DNA of 64,000 bases from JAPOXR01 sp965221815 (GTDB lineage: Bacteria > Pseudomonadota > Alphaproteobacteria > Rhodobacterales > Rhodobacteraceae): NCBI GenBank assembly GCA_965221815.1, contig OZ244915.1, forward strand, positions 2,666,001-2,730,000, in the 5' to 3' direction. Position numbers and translations under genes: made by a program. Below are positions 18,568 through 26,709 of this stretch, in pieces; positions within the stretch are counted from its first letter, which is position 1, and each line of letters opens with the position of its first letter. A model generated the notes under the pieces. It was not told the origin of the DNA. It did not search any database and worked only from the letters and a program-made list of their open reading frames with translations.

Positions 18568-18616
18568 GCTGTGCAGACAATATGTACCTGCTGACGACAT
18601 ATGAGACGCGGGGTGC

Positions 18617-18859
18617 TCATGGGTTTGCAACGATTCGCCGTGATGTGAAACAGTCGTTTGGCGTCATGTCATCACCTGCGTCATGGGGCACCATCCGTTG
18701 GTGAGGTCGAGATGTGTGGCAATCAAGAGGGTTCAGTTCAGTGATGTTGGTGGCGGAGAGTGTGTCCACCTGCACCGCGTCACCAGGTGCCAGGGCTTTC
18801 AGTGCGCCGGAGATGCGCACCGCATGCGGTCTGGGGGGTGGAGGGCCGCGCCCGCGCAA
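18617..18859 (-). pseudogene. Possible fragment of a DDE integrase/transposase
   Basis: The minus strand reads PHAVRISGALKALAPGDAVQ followed by VDTL. The segment resembles the start of the DDE core in IS481-like integrases, where PGDLVQIDT carries the first catalytic Asp. Nothing convincing follows. This is a weak call based on one short block, supported by other mobile-element debris in the same gap. Confidence 0.3.
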
Positions 18860-18926
18860 ACCTCAGCCGGGCGCCCCCAAAAAGAGAGCCAGTCGGCACG
18901 CAACTTTCTCTCCGGCGTACAGCTTG

Positions 18927-18984
18927 CCGTCAGCCGCTACCTGCTGCGCGCATCGGCAAAACAATCAAATAGGTACACAGCCTG
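18927..18984 (+). repeat. Right copy of the diverged ~58-bp direct repeat
   Basis: Matches 13421-13479 in the same orientation with scattered substitutions and small indels; shared cores include TACCTGCT, CGCGCA, GGCAAAA and ACAGCCTG. Together the copies bracket the Ugp-type operon. Confidence 0.45.
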
Positions 18985-19037
18985 GGCTGTACAACCGCAA
19001 AGCCGGAAACAAAATCAAACTGCCCTACAGCCCAGGC
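18980..19037. repeat. 12-bp inverted repeat
   Basis: GCCTGGGCTGTA at 18980-18991 is the exact reverse complement of 19026-19037, with 34 bases between. It overlaps the right copy of the direct repeat by a few bases. It could be an insertion-sequence end pair, or form an RNA hairpin. No T-run follows. Confidence 0.45.
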
Positions 19038-19236
19038 AGGAATCTGGCATGCGCGTGATCGGCACACACTTGCGGGACAGAACAGAAGGAACTATGAGTG
19101 CCATTTCACATTATTCGGGAAGTGCTGACAGCATGAGTTTGCAATCCAACCCAGCCTTGGCGTGGAGCCGATCAGCAGCAGGCATCGGGCAGTCTGGGAT
19201 AGAAGCAATCGTTCGCCCTATGAGGCCTGTTGATTG

Positions 19237-20208
19237 ATGACTCCCATGACACGGGAATCGGACACCGATTATCCCGAATGGTTCCAGAAAAAACGCAAAT
19301 CCCGGCCCCTGATCGTTGCGCGCTGGGTGCCAATTGCACTTGTCGGGCTACCCGTGGCAACACTTCTGGCCATTGTCATCTACCCGACCATCTGGATGTT
19401 TTACCATTCGCTCCGGGACACGAATATTCAAGGCCTGTTTATGGGCACCCACAGCCATATCGGATTCTCCAATTACGCTGATGTGCTGGGATCGGAGCGC
19501 TTTCAGGATTCACTCCTTCATCTGGCACAATATCTGACTTTTGGTGCCTGTCTCCAGGTCATCATCGGCACTGTTCTGGCACTGACGCTCTATGAATTTG
19601 TCAAATCGAATGCCATCCGAACAGTGGTGCTCATTATGTTGGTTATCCCGATGATGTTGCCACCCTCTATCGTCGGAGTCCTCTGGCGGTTTCTTCTGAC
19701 TCCCTCGAACGGGGCCGTCAACCAGGCGCTGCTCAATCTCGGCCTGATCGAGCAGCATATCGAATGGTTCAATGCCGGTATCTCGCTTTGGTCAATCATT
19801 ATTGCCGACAGTTGGAACTGGGTCGCGCTACCATTGCTGATCGTGTATTCGGGCCGGGTGTCTTTGCCGCCGGCTGTCTACGAGGCCGCACGGGTCGACG
19901 GGGCCAGCCAGTGGAAAGTGATGCGCCGTATCACCCTCCCCATGCTCAAGGAGGTGATCGCGATCGCCTTTATCCTGCGCTTCACTGATGCATTCAAATT
20001 TGTGGATCTGGTCTATATTATGACGAGCGGGGGGCCAGCCCAGTCTTCTGAACTGCCAACCTATATTGCCTTTCAACGCGGAATCCGGGAATTTGCGGTT
20101 GGTGAAGCCGCCGCCTACGCCATCATCATCTTTATCATATCTGCAGTCATCATCACATTGTTTCTCAAATACATGAAGGGCGTGATGCGCGCACGAGGAT
20201 TTGCCTGA
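19237..20208 (+). CDS. ABC transporter permease (polyol/sugar type), first
   Basis: Inner-membrane permease, about 323 residues, with six hydrophobic segments after a charged N-terminal tail. The EAA loop is VYEAARVDGASQWKVMRRIT and the C-terminal hallmark YIMTSGGPAQSSELPTYIAF. Possible starts are TTG 19234, ATG 19237 and ATG 19246; I use 19237, with weak ribosome-site support. It opens the run permease, permease, ATPase, ATPase, binding protein, then dhaK-dhaL. The order with two distinct ATPases resembles the glycerol importer GlpPQST/V of rhizobia. Confidence 0.85.
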   Translation: MTPMTRESDTDYPEWFQKKRKSRPLIVARWVPIALVGLPVATLLAIVIYPTIWMFYHSLRDTNIQGLFMGTHSHIGFSNYADVLGSERFQDSLLHLAQYLTFGACLQVIIGTVLALTLYEFVKSNAIRTVVLIMLVIPMMLPPSIVGVLWRFLLTPSNGAVNQALLNLGLIEQHIEWFNAGISLWSIIIADSWNWVALPLLIVYSGRVSLPPAVYEAARVDGASQWKVMRRITLPMLKEVIAIAFILRFTDAFKFVDLVYIMTSGGPAQSSELPTYIAFQRGIREFAVGEAAAYAIIIFIISAVIITLFLKYMKGVMRARGFA

Positions 20209-21089
20209 TGAGCCGTGCAGCAGGTGCGATGACAGAAGGCGGGACAGAACGCACGCAGGACGCGTGGCGTCATGTCAGATATCTGTTCCTGGCTTTTCTC
20301 GGCCTGTGGATCGTGTTTACCGTCTTCCCGCTTTATTTCATGACGATCACCGCTTTCAAATCCGCGGCGGAAGCCAATCTCACGGTGCCGACATTTTGGC
20401 CGCAAGACTGGCAACCAAGAAATTTCATCGGTGTGTTTGACGAAAGAACAAATTTCAATGCCCTCGTGGACTCTTTCGTCATCGCCTCTGCCAATACGGC
20501 GCTTTCCCTGTTTCTGGGTTCGCTCGCCGGCTACGCTTTTGCGCGATTTCCCCGCCAGGCCGGTGGTGAAAATCTGGCCTTTTGGATCCTGTCCAATCGC
20601 ATGTTCCCGCCAGTCGCCATCCTTGTGCCAATGTTCTTTCTCTTCGACAATACCCCCTGGGGCACCGACAGCCATCTGTCGCTGATCATTCTCTATCTGG
20701 TGTTCAATCTGCCGTTGGCCACCTGGCTCATGATGGTGTTTTTTCGCGATGCGCCGGTCGAGATCGAAGAAGCGGCCTATCTCGACGGCTGGACGCCACT
20801 CCGGGCGTTTTTCAAGGTCACGCTACCACTTGTCATCCCCGGGATGATTTCCGTGGCCATGCTCTGCTGGATTTTTGCGTGGAACGAGTATCTGTTCGCC
20901 AATCTTTTTGTCGGCACGGCGGTCCGCACCTATACCATCGTGATTCCGACCTTTACGCACGGTTCACAGACCTTATGGAACTTTCAGATGGCATTCTCGC
21001 TGCTGGCATTGATTCCTCCTGTGACACTTTTCATTCTGCTGCGCCGCTACATGGTCCGCGGCCTGTCACTCGGTGTCGTCAAAGGCTGA
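20208..21089 (+). CDS. ABC transporter permease (polyol/sugar type), second
   Basis: MalG-type permease, 293 residues, starting on the last base of the previous gene (TGATG). The EAA loop is EIEEAAYLDGWTPLRAFFKV, and YMVRGLSLGVVKG is the typical MalG-like C-terminus. SNRMFPPVAILVPMFFLFDN is the usual conserved membrane region. It is coupled by the same TGATG overlap to the first ATPase gene. It forms the heterodimeric channel with the upstream permease. Confidence 0.85.
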   Translation: MSRAAGAMTEGGTERTQDAWRHVRYLFLAFLGLWIVFTVFPLYFMTITAFKSAAEANLTVPTFWPQDWQPRNFIGVFDERTNFNALVDSFVIASANTALSLFLGSLAGYAFARFPRQAGGENLAFWILSNRMFPPVAILVPMFFLFDNTPWGTDSHLSLIILYLVFNLPLATWLMMVFFRDAPVEIEEAAYLDGWTPLRAFFKVTLPLVIPGMISVAMLCWIFAWNEYLFANLFVGTAVRTYTIVIPTFTHGSQTLWNFQMAFSLLALIPPVTLFILLRRYMVRGLSLGVVKG

Positions 21090-22198
21090 TGGCCCGCCTC
21101 GAGGTTGAGGGAATTTGCAAAGGCTGGGAATTTCCGGTCATCGACGAATTGTCTTTCGCAGTCGAGGAAGGCGAGTTCTTTGTCGTGTTGGGCCCATCCG
21201 GGATTGGCAAGACCACAACCCTGCGTTTGATTTCCGGTCTTGAGACGCCGGATGCCGGGCGAATCCTTATCGGCGGGACAGATCAAACACGCCTGCCCCC
21301 TTACCGACGACGTATTGCCATGACATTCGAGAGTTATGCCCTTTATCCCCATCTCTCGGTCTATGAGAATATTGCAAGCCCCCTTCGCGCGCGCAGGCTC
21401 CCCGCGAATGAACGCGACAAGAGAGTCAAGGACGTCGCCGAATTGCTTCAGATTGCGCATCTCCTGGATCGTCGGCCGGGAGAGGTTTCAGGTGGGCAAA
21501 AACAGCGGACGGCACTGGGGCGGACCTTGGTCGCTGACCCCGAGGTCTTTTTGCTTGATGAACCGATCAGCCATCTCGATGCGAAAATTCGGCATGAATT
21601 GCGCACACAGTTTCATACACTTGAGGATCTGCGCAAAGTCGCCACGGTGTATGTGACTCATGACTATGCAGAGGCATTGTCGCTGGGAGATCGGATCGGT
21701 GTCATGGGAACGCGTGGGCGTCTGGAGCAAGTCGGCAATCCCAGAGACCTGTTTGAACGCCCTGCCAATCTGAAGGTGGCGGAGCATCTTGGTCAACCGA
21801 CAATCAATGTGATTCCATCCCGTATTCGCAGAGATAACAACGGTCTCTTCCTTGAGTCCGAAACAGGTGATTTGCAGCTGAAACTGAGCAGTGAAAGCGA
21901 AGCGGCGCTTGCCGGCTACAGCAAGGACCACGTGATTGCCGGATTGCGTCCACAATATATCCGCCCGATCGACGAAGCTGCTGACGGCATGGAACTGCTG
22001 TCAGCGGAAGTCGATGTTTATGAACCCCTCGGGACCAATGGCATCATGATGGCAAATTTGGGCGGCATGAGTCTGACGGCACTGACCGACCCTGAGAAAC
22101 ATTACGAAACCGGACAAAAAGTGCAGATTGCTGTCGATGTCAGCGGCCTCCATCTGTTTGACGCGGACAGCCAGGTCCGGCTCACAGGGATGACGTAA
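21089..22198 (+). CDS. ABC transporter ATP-binding protein, GlpS-like
   Basis: ATPase of 369 residues starting at ATG 21089. A much longer in-frame ORF begins at 20582 inside the permease gene and is an artefact. Walker A is GPSGIGKTT, the signature SGGQKQRTALGRTL, and Walker B FLLDEPISHLDAK. The Q-loop position reads TFESYALYPHLS, with Glu where MalK-type proteins have Gln. The switch region is YVTHDYAEALSLGD. A C-terminal regulatory domain follows. The next gene encodes a second, clearly different ATPase with the same Gln-to-Glu change, so the importer probably uses a heterodimeric motor, as in rhizobial GlpS/GlpT. Confidence 0.8.
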   Translation: MARLEVEGICKGWEFPVIDELSFAVEEGEFFVVLGPSGIGKTTTLRLISGLETPDAGRILIGGTDQTRLPPYRRRIAMTFESYALYPHLSVYENIASPLRARRLPANERDKRVKDVAELLQIAHLLDRRPGEVSGGQKQRTALGRTLVADPEVFLLDEPISHLDAKIRHELRTQFHTLEDLRKVATVYVTHDYAEALSLGDRIGVMGTRGRLEQVGNPRDLFERPANLKVAEHLGQPTINVIPSRIRRDNNGLFLESETGDLQLKLSSESEAALAGYSKDHVIAGLRPQYIRPIDEAADGMELLSAEVDVYEPLGTNGIMMANLGGMSLTALTDPEKHYETGQKVQIAVDVSGLHLFDADSQVRLTGMT

Positions 22199-22199
22199 G

Positions 22200-23300
22200 A
22201 TGTCGGGAGTCTCGCTGCAAAAAGTCAACAAAATATATGGATCCGGTGCCGCCAGTGTCCACGCGGTGCAGGATCTTGATCTCGAAGTTTCCGATGGCGA
22301 GTTCGTTGCCCTTCTTGGTCCCTCAGGATGTGGGAAAACCTCGACGCTGCGCATGATCGTCGGTCTTGAAAGCATAACATCGGGGCAAATTCTGTTTGGG
22401 GATCGCGACATATCACATCTGGAGCCGCAGGACCGAAATGTCGCCATGGCTTTTGAGACTTACGCACTCTATCCCAATTTCACGGTGGCAGACAATCTGT
22501 CGTTTCCGCTTGAAGTTCTTGGCCTCCCGGCAGAGTTGCAACGGAAAAAAACTGACGAAATTGCTGAACTCCTGCGGATCACCGATATACTGCAGGCCTA
22601 TCCGCCTGAACTTTCCGGCGGCCAGCAACAGCGCGTTTCACTGGGGCGTGCCTTGATCCGTGAGCCGTCGGTTTTCATCCTTGATGAAGTGATGAGCCAT
22701 CTCGATGCCCATTTGAAATTCAGCATGCTGTTTGACCTCAAACGTCTGCACCGTGAACTGCGGCGAACCATGATTTATGTGACGCATGATCAGGTCGAAG
22801 CCCTGGCACTGGCAGATCGGGTTGCGGTGATGTCAAATGCCCGGATGCAGCAAGTGGGTGACCGGAACACGCTCTATAATCGTCCGGCGAACGTGTTTGT
22901 GGCTGACTTTATCGGTGAACCCCCAACCAATTTCTTTCGTGCCGAAGTCGCATATCACGATCATGACACGATCATCTCGGTCATGGATTCCGACCTGACA
23001 TTGCAACCCAGCCCCACTGCTGCAACTTCGTTGCGCGAATCCCAACGCAAAGAGGTGATCGCCGGGATCCGCCCGCAGAATCTTGGCTTTGCTGAGACAG
23101 CGCATTTCCTCACTGCGGATGTGGAGATCAATGAATATCTCGGTGAGCGTTCAATGCTGACCGTGGTCAACGGTCCCACCCGTTTTCAGGCCGTCGCACC
23201 GCCTGACTTGCGTGTCAATCCCGGAACTTCGGTACGCCTCTATTACGAACCTCTCAATGTCATGCTGTTTGATCCTGAGACAGAAACACTGATTACTTGA
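22200..23300 (+). CDS. ABC transporter ATP-binding protein, GlpT-like (ABC)
   Basis: Second ATPase of the importer, 366 residues, one base after the previous stop. Walker A is GPSGCGKTS, the signature LSGGQQQRVSLGRA, and Walker B FILDEVMSHLDAH, with Val in place of the usual Pro after DE. The Q-loop position is AFETYALYPNFT, again Glu for Gln. Switch region YVTHDQVEALALAD. A C-terminal regulatory domain follows (IAGIRPQNLGF, VEINEYLGERSMLTVV). The name refers to the rhizobial ABC subunit, not the glycerol-3-phosphate antiporter GlpT. Confidence 0.8.
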   Translation: MSGVSLQKVNKIYGSGAASVHAVQDLDLEVSDGEFVALLGPSGCGKTSTLRMIVGLESITSGQILFGDRDISHLEPQDRNVAMAFETYALYPNFTVADNLSFPLEVLGLPAELQRKKTDEIAELLRITDILQAYPPELSGGQQQRVSLGRALIREPSVFILDEVMSHLDAHLKFSMLFDLKRLHRELRRTMIYVTHDQVEALALADRVAVMSNARMQQVGDRNTLYNRPANVFVADFIGEPPTNFFRAEVAYHDHDTIISVMDSDLTLQPSPTAATSLRESQRKEVIAGIRPQNLGFAETAHFLTADVEINEYLGERSMLTVVNGPTRFQAVAPPDLRVNPGTSVRLYYEPLNVMLFDPETETLIT

Positions 23301-23304
23301 ACTC

Positions 23305-23323
23305 TTTCACATAAAGTGTGAAA
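23305..23323. promoter_or_regulatory. Palindrome before the binding-protein gene
   Basis: TTTCACA and TGTGAAA form perfect 7-bp arms around a five-base centre, 36 bases before the ATG at 23359 and five bases after the ATPase stop. The shape fits a repressor or activator operator. A short mRNA hairpin between the ATPase and binding-protein cistrons is the other reading. There is no T-run on the plus strand. Confidence 0.45.
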
Positions 23324-23358
23324 ATGAAACCATATGATAGAACAAGGGAAATCAAGTC

Positions 23359-24900
23359 ATGGGAATAGGTAGAGACTGGACTCGGCGAAAATTCATGAAA
23401 AATGTCGCCATGGGTGCCGGTGCAGCGGCCGCCGGTGCGGGCACGGGGCGACTGGCCTGGGGCAAGGAAATGGTTCCACCGGGCAAGAAACTCTTCAACG
23501 ATATTGGATTGTCATACTTTCAGGATACAAACTGGCTGCATGCGCCTTTATGGCTTTCGGATCACCTGATGAAAGAAGCAGGTGTCGGTATTGAGAGTCG
23601 CGAACTCTATGATGGCGGCGATGCCGTGGCCAAGATCTTGCCGCAACTCCTTTCGCGTGAGCCACGTTTTGACTTTGTGCAGTATCCTTCGCTTTTCTTT
23701 GGTGCCTTTGCCTCGACCGGTCAGCTGGAACCACTTGATCCGTATTTCGAACAGTATGAAGGGACTGATGAATATCTTGACTGGGTGATGCCGGCCTATC
23801 GTGAGTTCTATACGAAATGGGGCGGCGAGACGGTTGGATTGATGCTCGACGGCGACATTCACATTCTCCATTACCGCAACAAGTATTTCAATGATCCTGG
23901 ACTCCAGTCCAAATTCTCGTCGCGCTTTCAGCGCGAACTGACGGTACCCGTGACCTGGCCCGAGTTTCTCGAATGCACACAGTTCTTCACCGAAGAATTA
24001 TCGAGCCAAGGCATCTACGGCACGTCAATGGTCGTAAACCCGCCAAATTTCGGGTGGGGATTCTGGATGGATATCGCGGCATCAGCAGGTGTCAATTACT
24101 TTGATGAAAATATGAACCCGGTCATCAATCAGGGTCGGGCCGCCGAAACACTCGACATGTATCGGGAGATCATCAAGTTTGGCCCGCCAGGTGCGGAAAA
24201 CATGGATATCGGGACAACAATCCAGCGCTGGACCTCTGCTTCGGATGTGATGAGTGTCTGGTGGATTGACCTTGCTGAATTCACCGTTCAGCAACAGACG
24301 CCTGAGGATGCCGAAGATCAGGGGGCGGCGATTGTTCCTGGCTGGCCGATGGATGATGGTAGCGTCCAGCACCGGGCAATTTCATTATGGTGTCGAACAG
24401 CATCTATTCCACGCAATCTGCCGCAGGATGTGAAGGATGCCGCCTTCTACTTCATCTACAGAATGTCGCATCCGGACTATTCTGACCGCATCGTCGCAGA
24501 CCCATTCTGTGGGTCCGATCCATTCGGCAAGTCACATTATACGGATGCCGCGGCACAAATGTATATCGAGCCCAATCCGCAAAGGGAAACGAACGAACTC
24601 TGGGCGACAAATAATGGGATTTTCCAGACTTTTGGCCGGGCACGCAACCACCTGGATGCAGGGCTGGCGAATATTGAAGTCGGTTATCCCCAATTCTTCT
24701 GGGAAGGTGCGCCCGAATATGCTGACGCTCTTGGACGCAATATTTCGAAAGCGATTGCCGGGGAGTTGACCTCTCAGCAGGCGCTGGACGAAGCCGCAGA
24801 GGAATGGGTGCAGTTGGTGCAAAAACTTGGTATTGACAGCCAGAAGGCGCAATATCGTAACTTCATCGACGGCGCCCGGGCACTCGGCTACAAGATTTGA
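23359..24900 (+). CDS. Extracellular solute-binding protein with Tat signal, GlpV-like
   Basis: Binding protein of 513 residues, larger than common sugar-binding proteins and near the size of rhizobial GlpV. The N-terminus carries a twin-arginine motif, TRRKFMKN (residues 8-15), followed by a hydrophobic Ala/Gly-rich stretch. It is therefore probably exported folded through the Tat system. The mature protein has family-1 features such as DIHILHYRNKYFNDP, VPVTWPEFLECTQFF, and DVMSVWWIDLAEF. AAGGGAAATCAAGTC precedes the ATG. A terminator follows, then dhaK. The likely cargo is glycerol, dihydroxyacetone or a related polyol, by context. Confidence 0.8.
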   Translation: MGIGRDWTRRKFMKNVAMGAGAAAAGAGTGRLAWGKEMVPPGKKLFNDIGLSYFQDTNWLHAPLWLSDHLMKEAGVGIESRELYDGGDAVAKILPQLLSREPRFDFVQYPSLFFGAFASTGQLEPLDPYFEQYEGTDEYLDWVMPAYREFYTKWGGETVGLMLDGDIHILHYRNKYFNDPGLQSKFSSRFQRELTVPVTWPEFLECTQFFTEELSSQGIYGTSMVVNPPNFGWGFWMDIAASAGVNYFDENMNPVINQGRAAETLDMYREIIKFGPPGAENMDIGTTIQRWTSASDVMSVWWIDLAEFTVQQQTPEDAEDQGAAIVPGWPMDDGSVQHRAISLWCRTASIPRNLPQDVKDAAFYFIYRMSHPDYSDRIVADPFCGSDPFGKSHYTDAAAQMYIEPNPQRETNELWATNNGIFQTFGRARNHLDAGLANIEVGYPQFFWEGAPEYADALGRNISKAIAGELTSQQALDEAAEEWVQLVQKLGIDSQKAQYRNFIDGARALGYKI

Positions 24901-24940
24901 ACTGACAGGGCTGGTGGCACGTCCGCCGGCCCTACTCTCG

Positions 24941-24975
24941 AACCCGGGTGCAGATCCGGGTTTTTCATTTTTTCT
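24941..24975 (+). terminator. Rho-independent terminator between importer and dhaK
   Basis: AACCCGG (24941-24947) pairs with CCGGGTT (24956-24962) around an eight-base loop, followed by TTTTCATTTTTTC. It lies 40 bases after the binding-protein stop and 19 bases before dhaK, so kinase expression may depend on read-through or a promoter in the short gap. Confidence 0.75.
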
Positions 24976-24993
24976 GGACATTGAGACTCCATC

Positions 24994-25992
24994 ATGAAGA
25001 AGATTCTGAACGATCCAGCCACCTATGTCGACGAAATGCTGGAAGGAATGATTGCGGCGCATCCCGAAATTTACAGAATGGCAGGGCAACGAGTCATTGC
25101 GCGTGCTGGCGGCGTATCCCGGGGAAAAGTCGGCATCGTTTCGGGTGGCGGGTCGGGTCATCTTCCCGTCTTCACCGGCTATGTTGGCAAAGGGCTTCTT
25201 GATGCCTGTGCAATCGGCGACGTCTTTGCCTCTCCCTCAGCCGAAGACATGGCCGGCAGCATGCGTGCAGCCGACGGTGGTGCCGGAGTGTTACGCCTGT
25301 ACGGGAATTATGGCGGCGATGTCATGAATTTTGACATGGCGGGAGAAACCGTCGCCTTCGAAAATGACATTGAATCCACGACCGTTCTGCTCGCCGATGA
25401 TGTGGCTTCAGCCGGACCAGAGGAAGCCGGGAAGCGACGCGGAACGGGCGGCATGATCTTTGCGTTCAAAACCGCGGGAGCCAGTGCGGAGCGGATGGAC
25501 GATCTTGAGACTGTCACACGAATTGCGCAAAGAACCGCAGACAATTGCCGCTCCCTCGGCATGGCGCTCACCCCGTGCACCGTACCGCAGGCTGGCACAC
25601 CGACCTTCCAGATCAATGAGAATGAAATGGAAATGGGGATGGGTATTCATGGTGAACCGGGAATCTGGCGGGATCAACTCAGATCGGCAGACGCCATCAC
25701 CGATGAAATGATGGATCGACTGTTTGATGATATCAAGTTGGCAGGCGGCGACACCTGCTCGATTCTTGTGAATTCTCTGGGCGCAACCCCGCAGGAAGAA
25801 CTGTATATCATATATCGCCGTGCGGCGACGCGTCTGCAGGACGCAGGCGCACGAATCGCGATGCCACTTGTTGGTCGCTACGCCACTTCCATGGAAATGA
25901 CCGGCGCGACCATCACATTGTGCAAACTCGACGAAGAACTGGAAACCCTGTTGAAGGAGCCGTGCCACTGTGCCTTCTGGACGGTGATGTGA
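24994..25992 (+). CDS. dhaK: Dihydroxyacetone kinase, substrate-binding subunit DhaK
   Basis: Substrate-binding subunit, 332 residues. The sugar is bound covalently as a hemiaminal to the histidine in EMGMGIHGEPG (His219). The glycine-rich GIVSGGGSGHLPVFTGYVG (48-66) and the YGNYGGDVMNFDMA block are typical. It phosphorylates dihydroxyacetone or a similar ketose together with DhaL. No DhaM phosphotransferase subunit is nearby, so an ATP-dependent DhaKL enzyme is likely. The stop overlaps the dhaL start by one base. Relatives in alphaproteobacteria also act on tetruloses such as erythrulose, so the substrate is not certain. Confidence 0.9.
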   Translation: MKKILNDPATYVDEMLEGMIAAHPEIYRMAGQRVIARAGGVSRGKVGIVSGGGSGHLPVFTGYVGKGLLDACAIGDVFASPSAEDMAGSMRAADGGAGVLRLYGNYGGDVMNFDMAGETVAFENDIESTTVLLADDVASAGPEEAGKRRGTGGMIFAFKTAGASAERMDDLETVTRIAQRTADNCRSLGMALTPCTVPQAGTPTFQINENEMEMGMGIHGEPGIWRDQLRSADAITDEMMDRLFDDIKLAGGDTCSILVNSLGATPQEELYIIYRRAATRLQDAGARIAMPLVGRYATSMEMTGATITLCKLDEELETLLKEPCHCAFWTVM

Positions 25993-26609
25993 TGTCGTTC
26001 AGAGTCGACGATCTTGTCGCAGCCGCCGAACGGATTGCAAAGGTTGCACGCAAGGCAAAGGATGAACTCAATGCGCAAGACGGACGCCTTGGCGATGGTG
26101 ATCTCGGCATAACCCTCGACAAGGGATGGGCTGAAGCCGCAGCGCTCGAAGTGGATGACCCCGATCTCGGTCGCTATTTCCTTGCTCTCTCGAAAGCTTT
26201 TCAACGCGTTTCATCCTCTTCTTTTGGGACATTGCTTGCCACCGGATTGATGGCAGCAGCAAAGGGTACCAAAGGGCGCGATGCGGTAGAGTATCATGAA
26301 GTCACTGATCTGATCGCCGCTGCACGCGATGCAATGATGGCACGCGGCAAAGGAGAGTTGGGGCAGAAGAGTGTCCTCGATATTCTTGATGCCATTGCCA
26401 TTGCAACCTGCGGTCTGAATGACCCGGGGGACATTGCGGAAGCTGCAAGACAAGCTGTCGAAGTGAGCCTCGAGACGTTTCGCAATCAGCCAGCCGGTTT
26501 GGGTCGGGCCCGCATGTATGGAGAAGCCTCGATTGGGCTTGATGATCCGGGTATGCTGGCCGCACAACATATGGTCAACGGATTAATCAGTGATAACTCT
26601 GCACTCTAA
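25992..26609 (+). CDS. dhaL: Dihydroxyacetone kinase, nucleotide-binding subunit DhaL
   Basis: Nucleotide-binding subunit, 205 residues. The magnesium-binding aspartates are present in QDGRLGDGDLGITL (Asp30, Asp35, Asp37). The family usually has His directly after this motif; here it is Leu. SSSFGTLLATGLMAAAKG corresponds to the phosphate-binding helix start, and GQKSVLDILDAI to the conserved GDRTMLDAL block, with Gln-Lys for Asp-Arg. ATG 25992 overlaps the dhaK stop (TGATG). The longer frame from 25920 lies inside dhaK and is rejected. The side-chain changes suggest a divergent subgroup, perhaps for another ketose. Confidence 0.88.
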   Translation: MSFRVDDLVAAAERIAKVARKAKDELNAQDGRLGDGDLGITLDKGWAEAAALEVDDPDLGRYFLALSKAFQRVSSSSFGTLLATGLMAAAKGTKGRDAVEYHEVTDLIAAARDAMMARGKGELGQKSVLDILDAIAIATCGLNDPGDIAEAARQAVEVSLETFRNQPAGLGRARMYGEASIGLDDPGMLAAQHMVNGLISDNSAL

Positions 26610-26709
26610 AGAGCGCAGTATCGTTTTCACAGAATCCTGCGGCTACGCACCAGGGAATGGATAGAGTGAAATCCGGCGTTTTATTGTCTGGCGATCAAGG
26701 GAGGGCGCG

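Larger units (their letters stand above)
18568..19236. other. Gene-poor gap with mobile-element relics
   Basis: About 670 bases separate two importer operons. It contains a possible minus-strand transposase relic, the right copy of the direct repeat that also occurs at 13421, and a 12-bp inverted repeat. The plus-strand frames are short and do not resemble known proteins. No clear promoter for the permease gene at 19237 could be identified, although one should lie here. Confidence 0.5.

Noticed and set aside
20582..21088. Long in-frame extension of the first GlpST-like ATPase into the permease gene
   Set aside because: The extra residues are an out-of-frame reading of the permease; ATG 21089 overlaps the permease stop in the same TGATG manner as the other genes.
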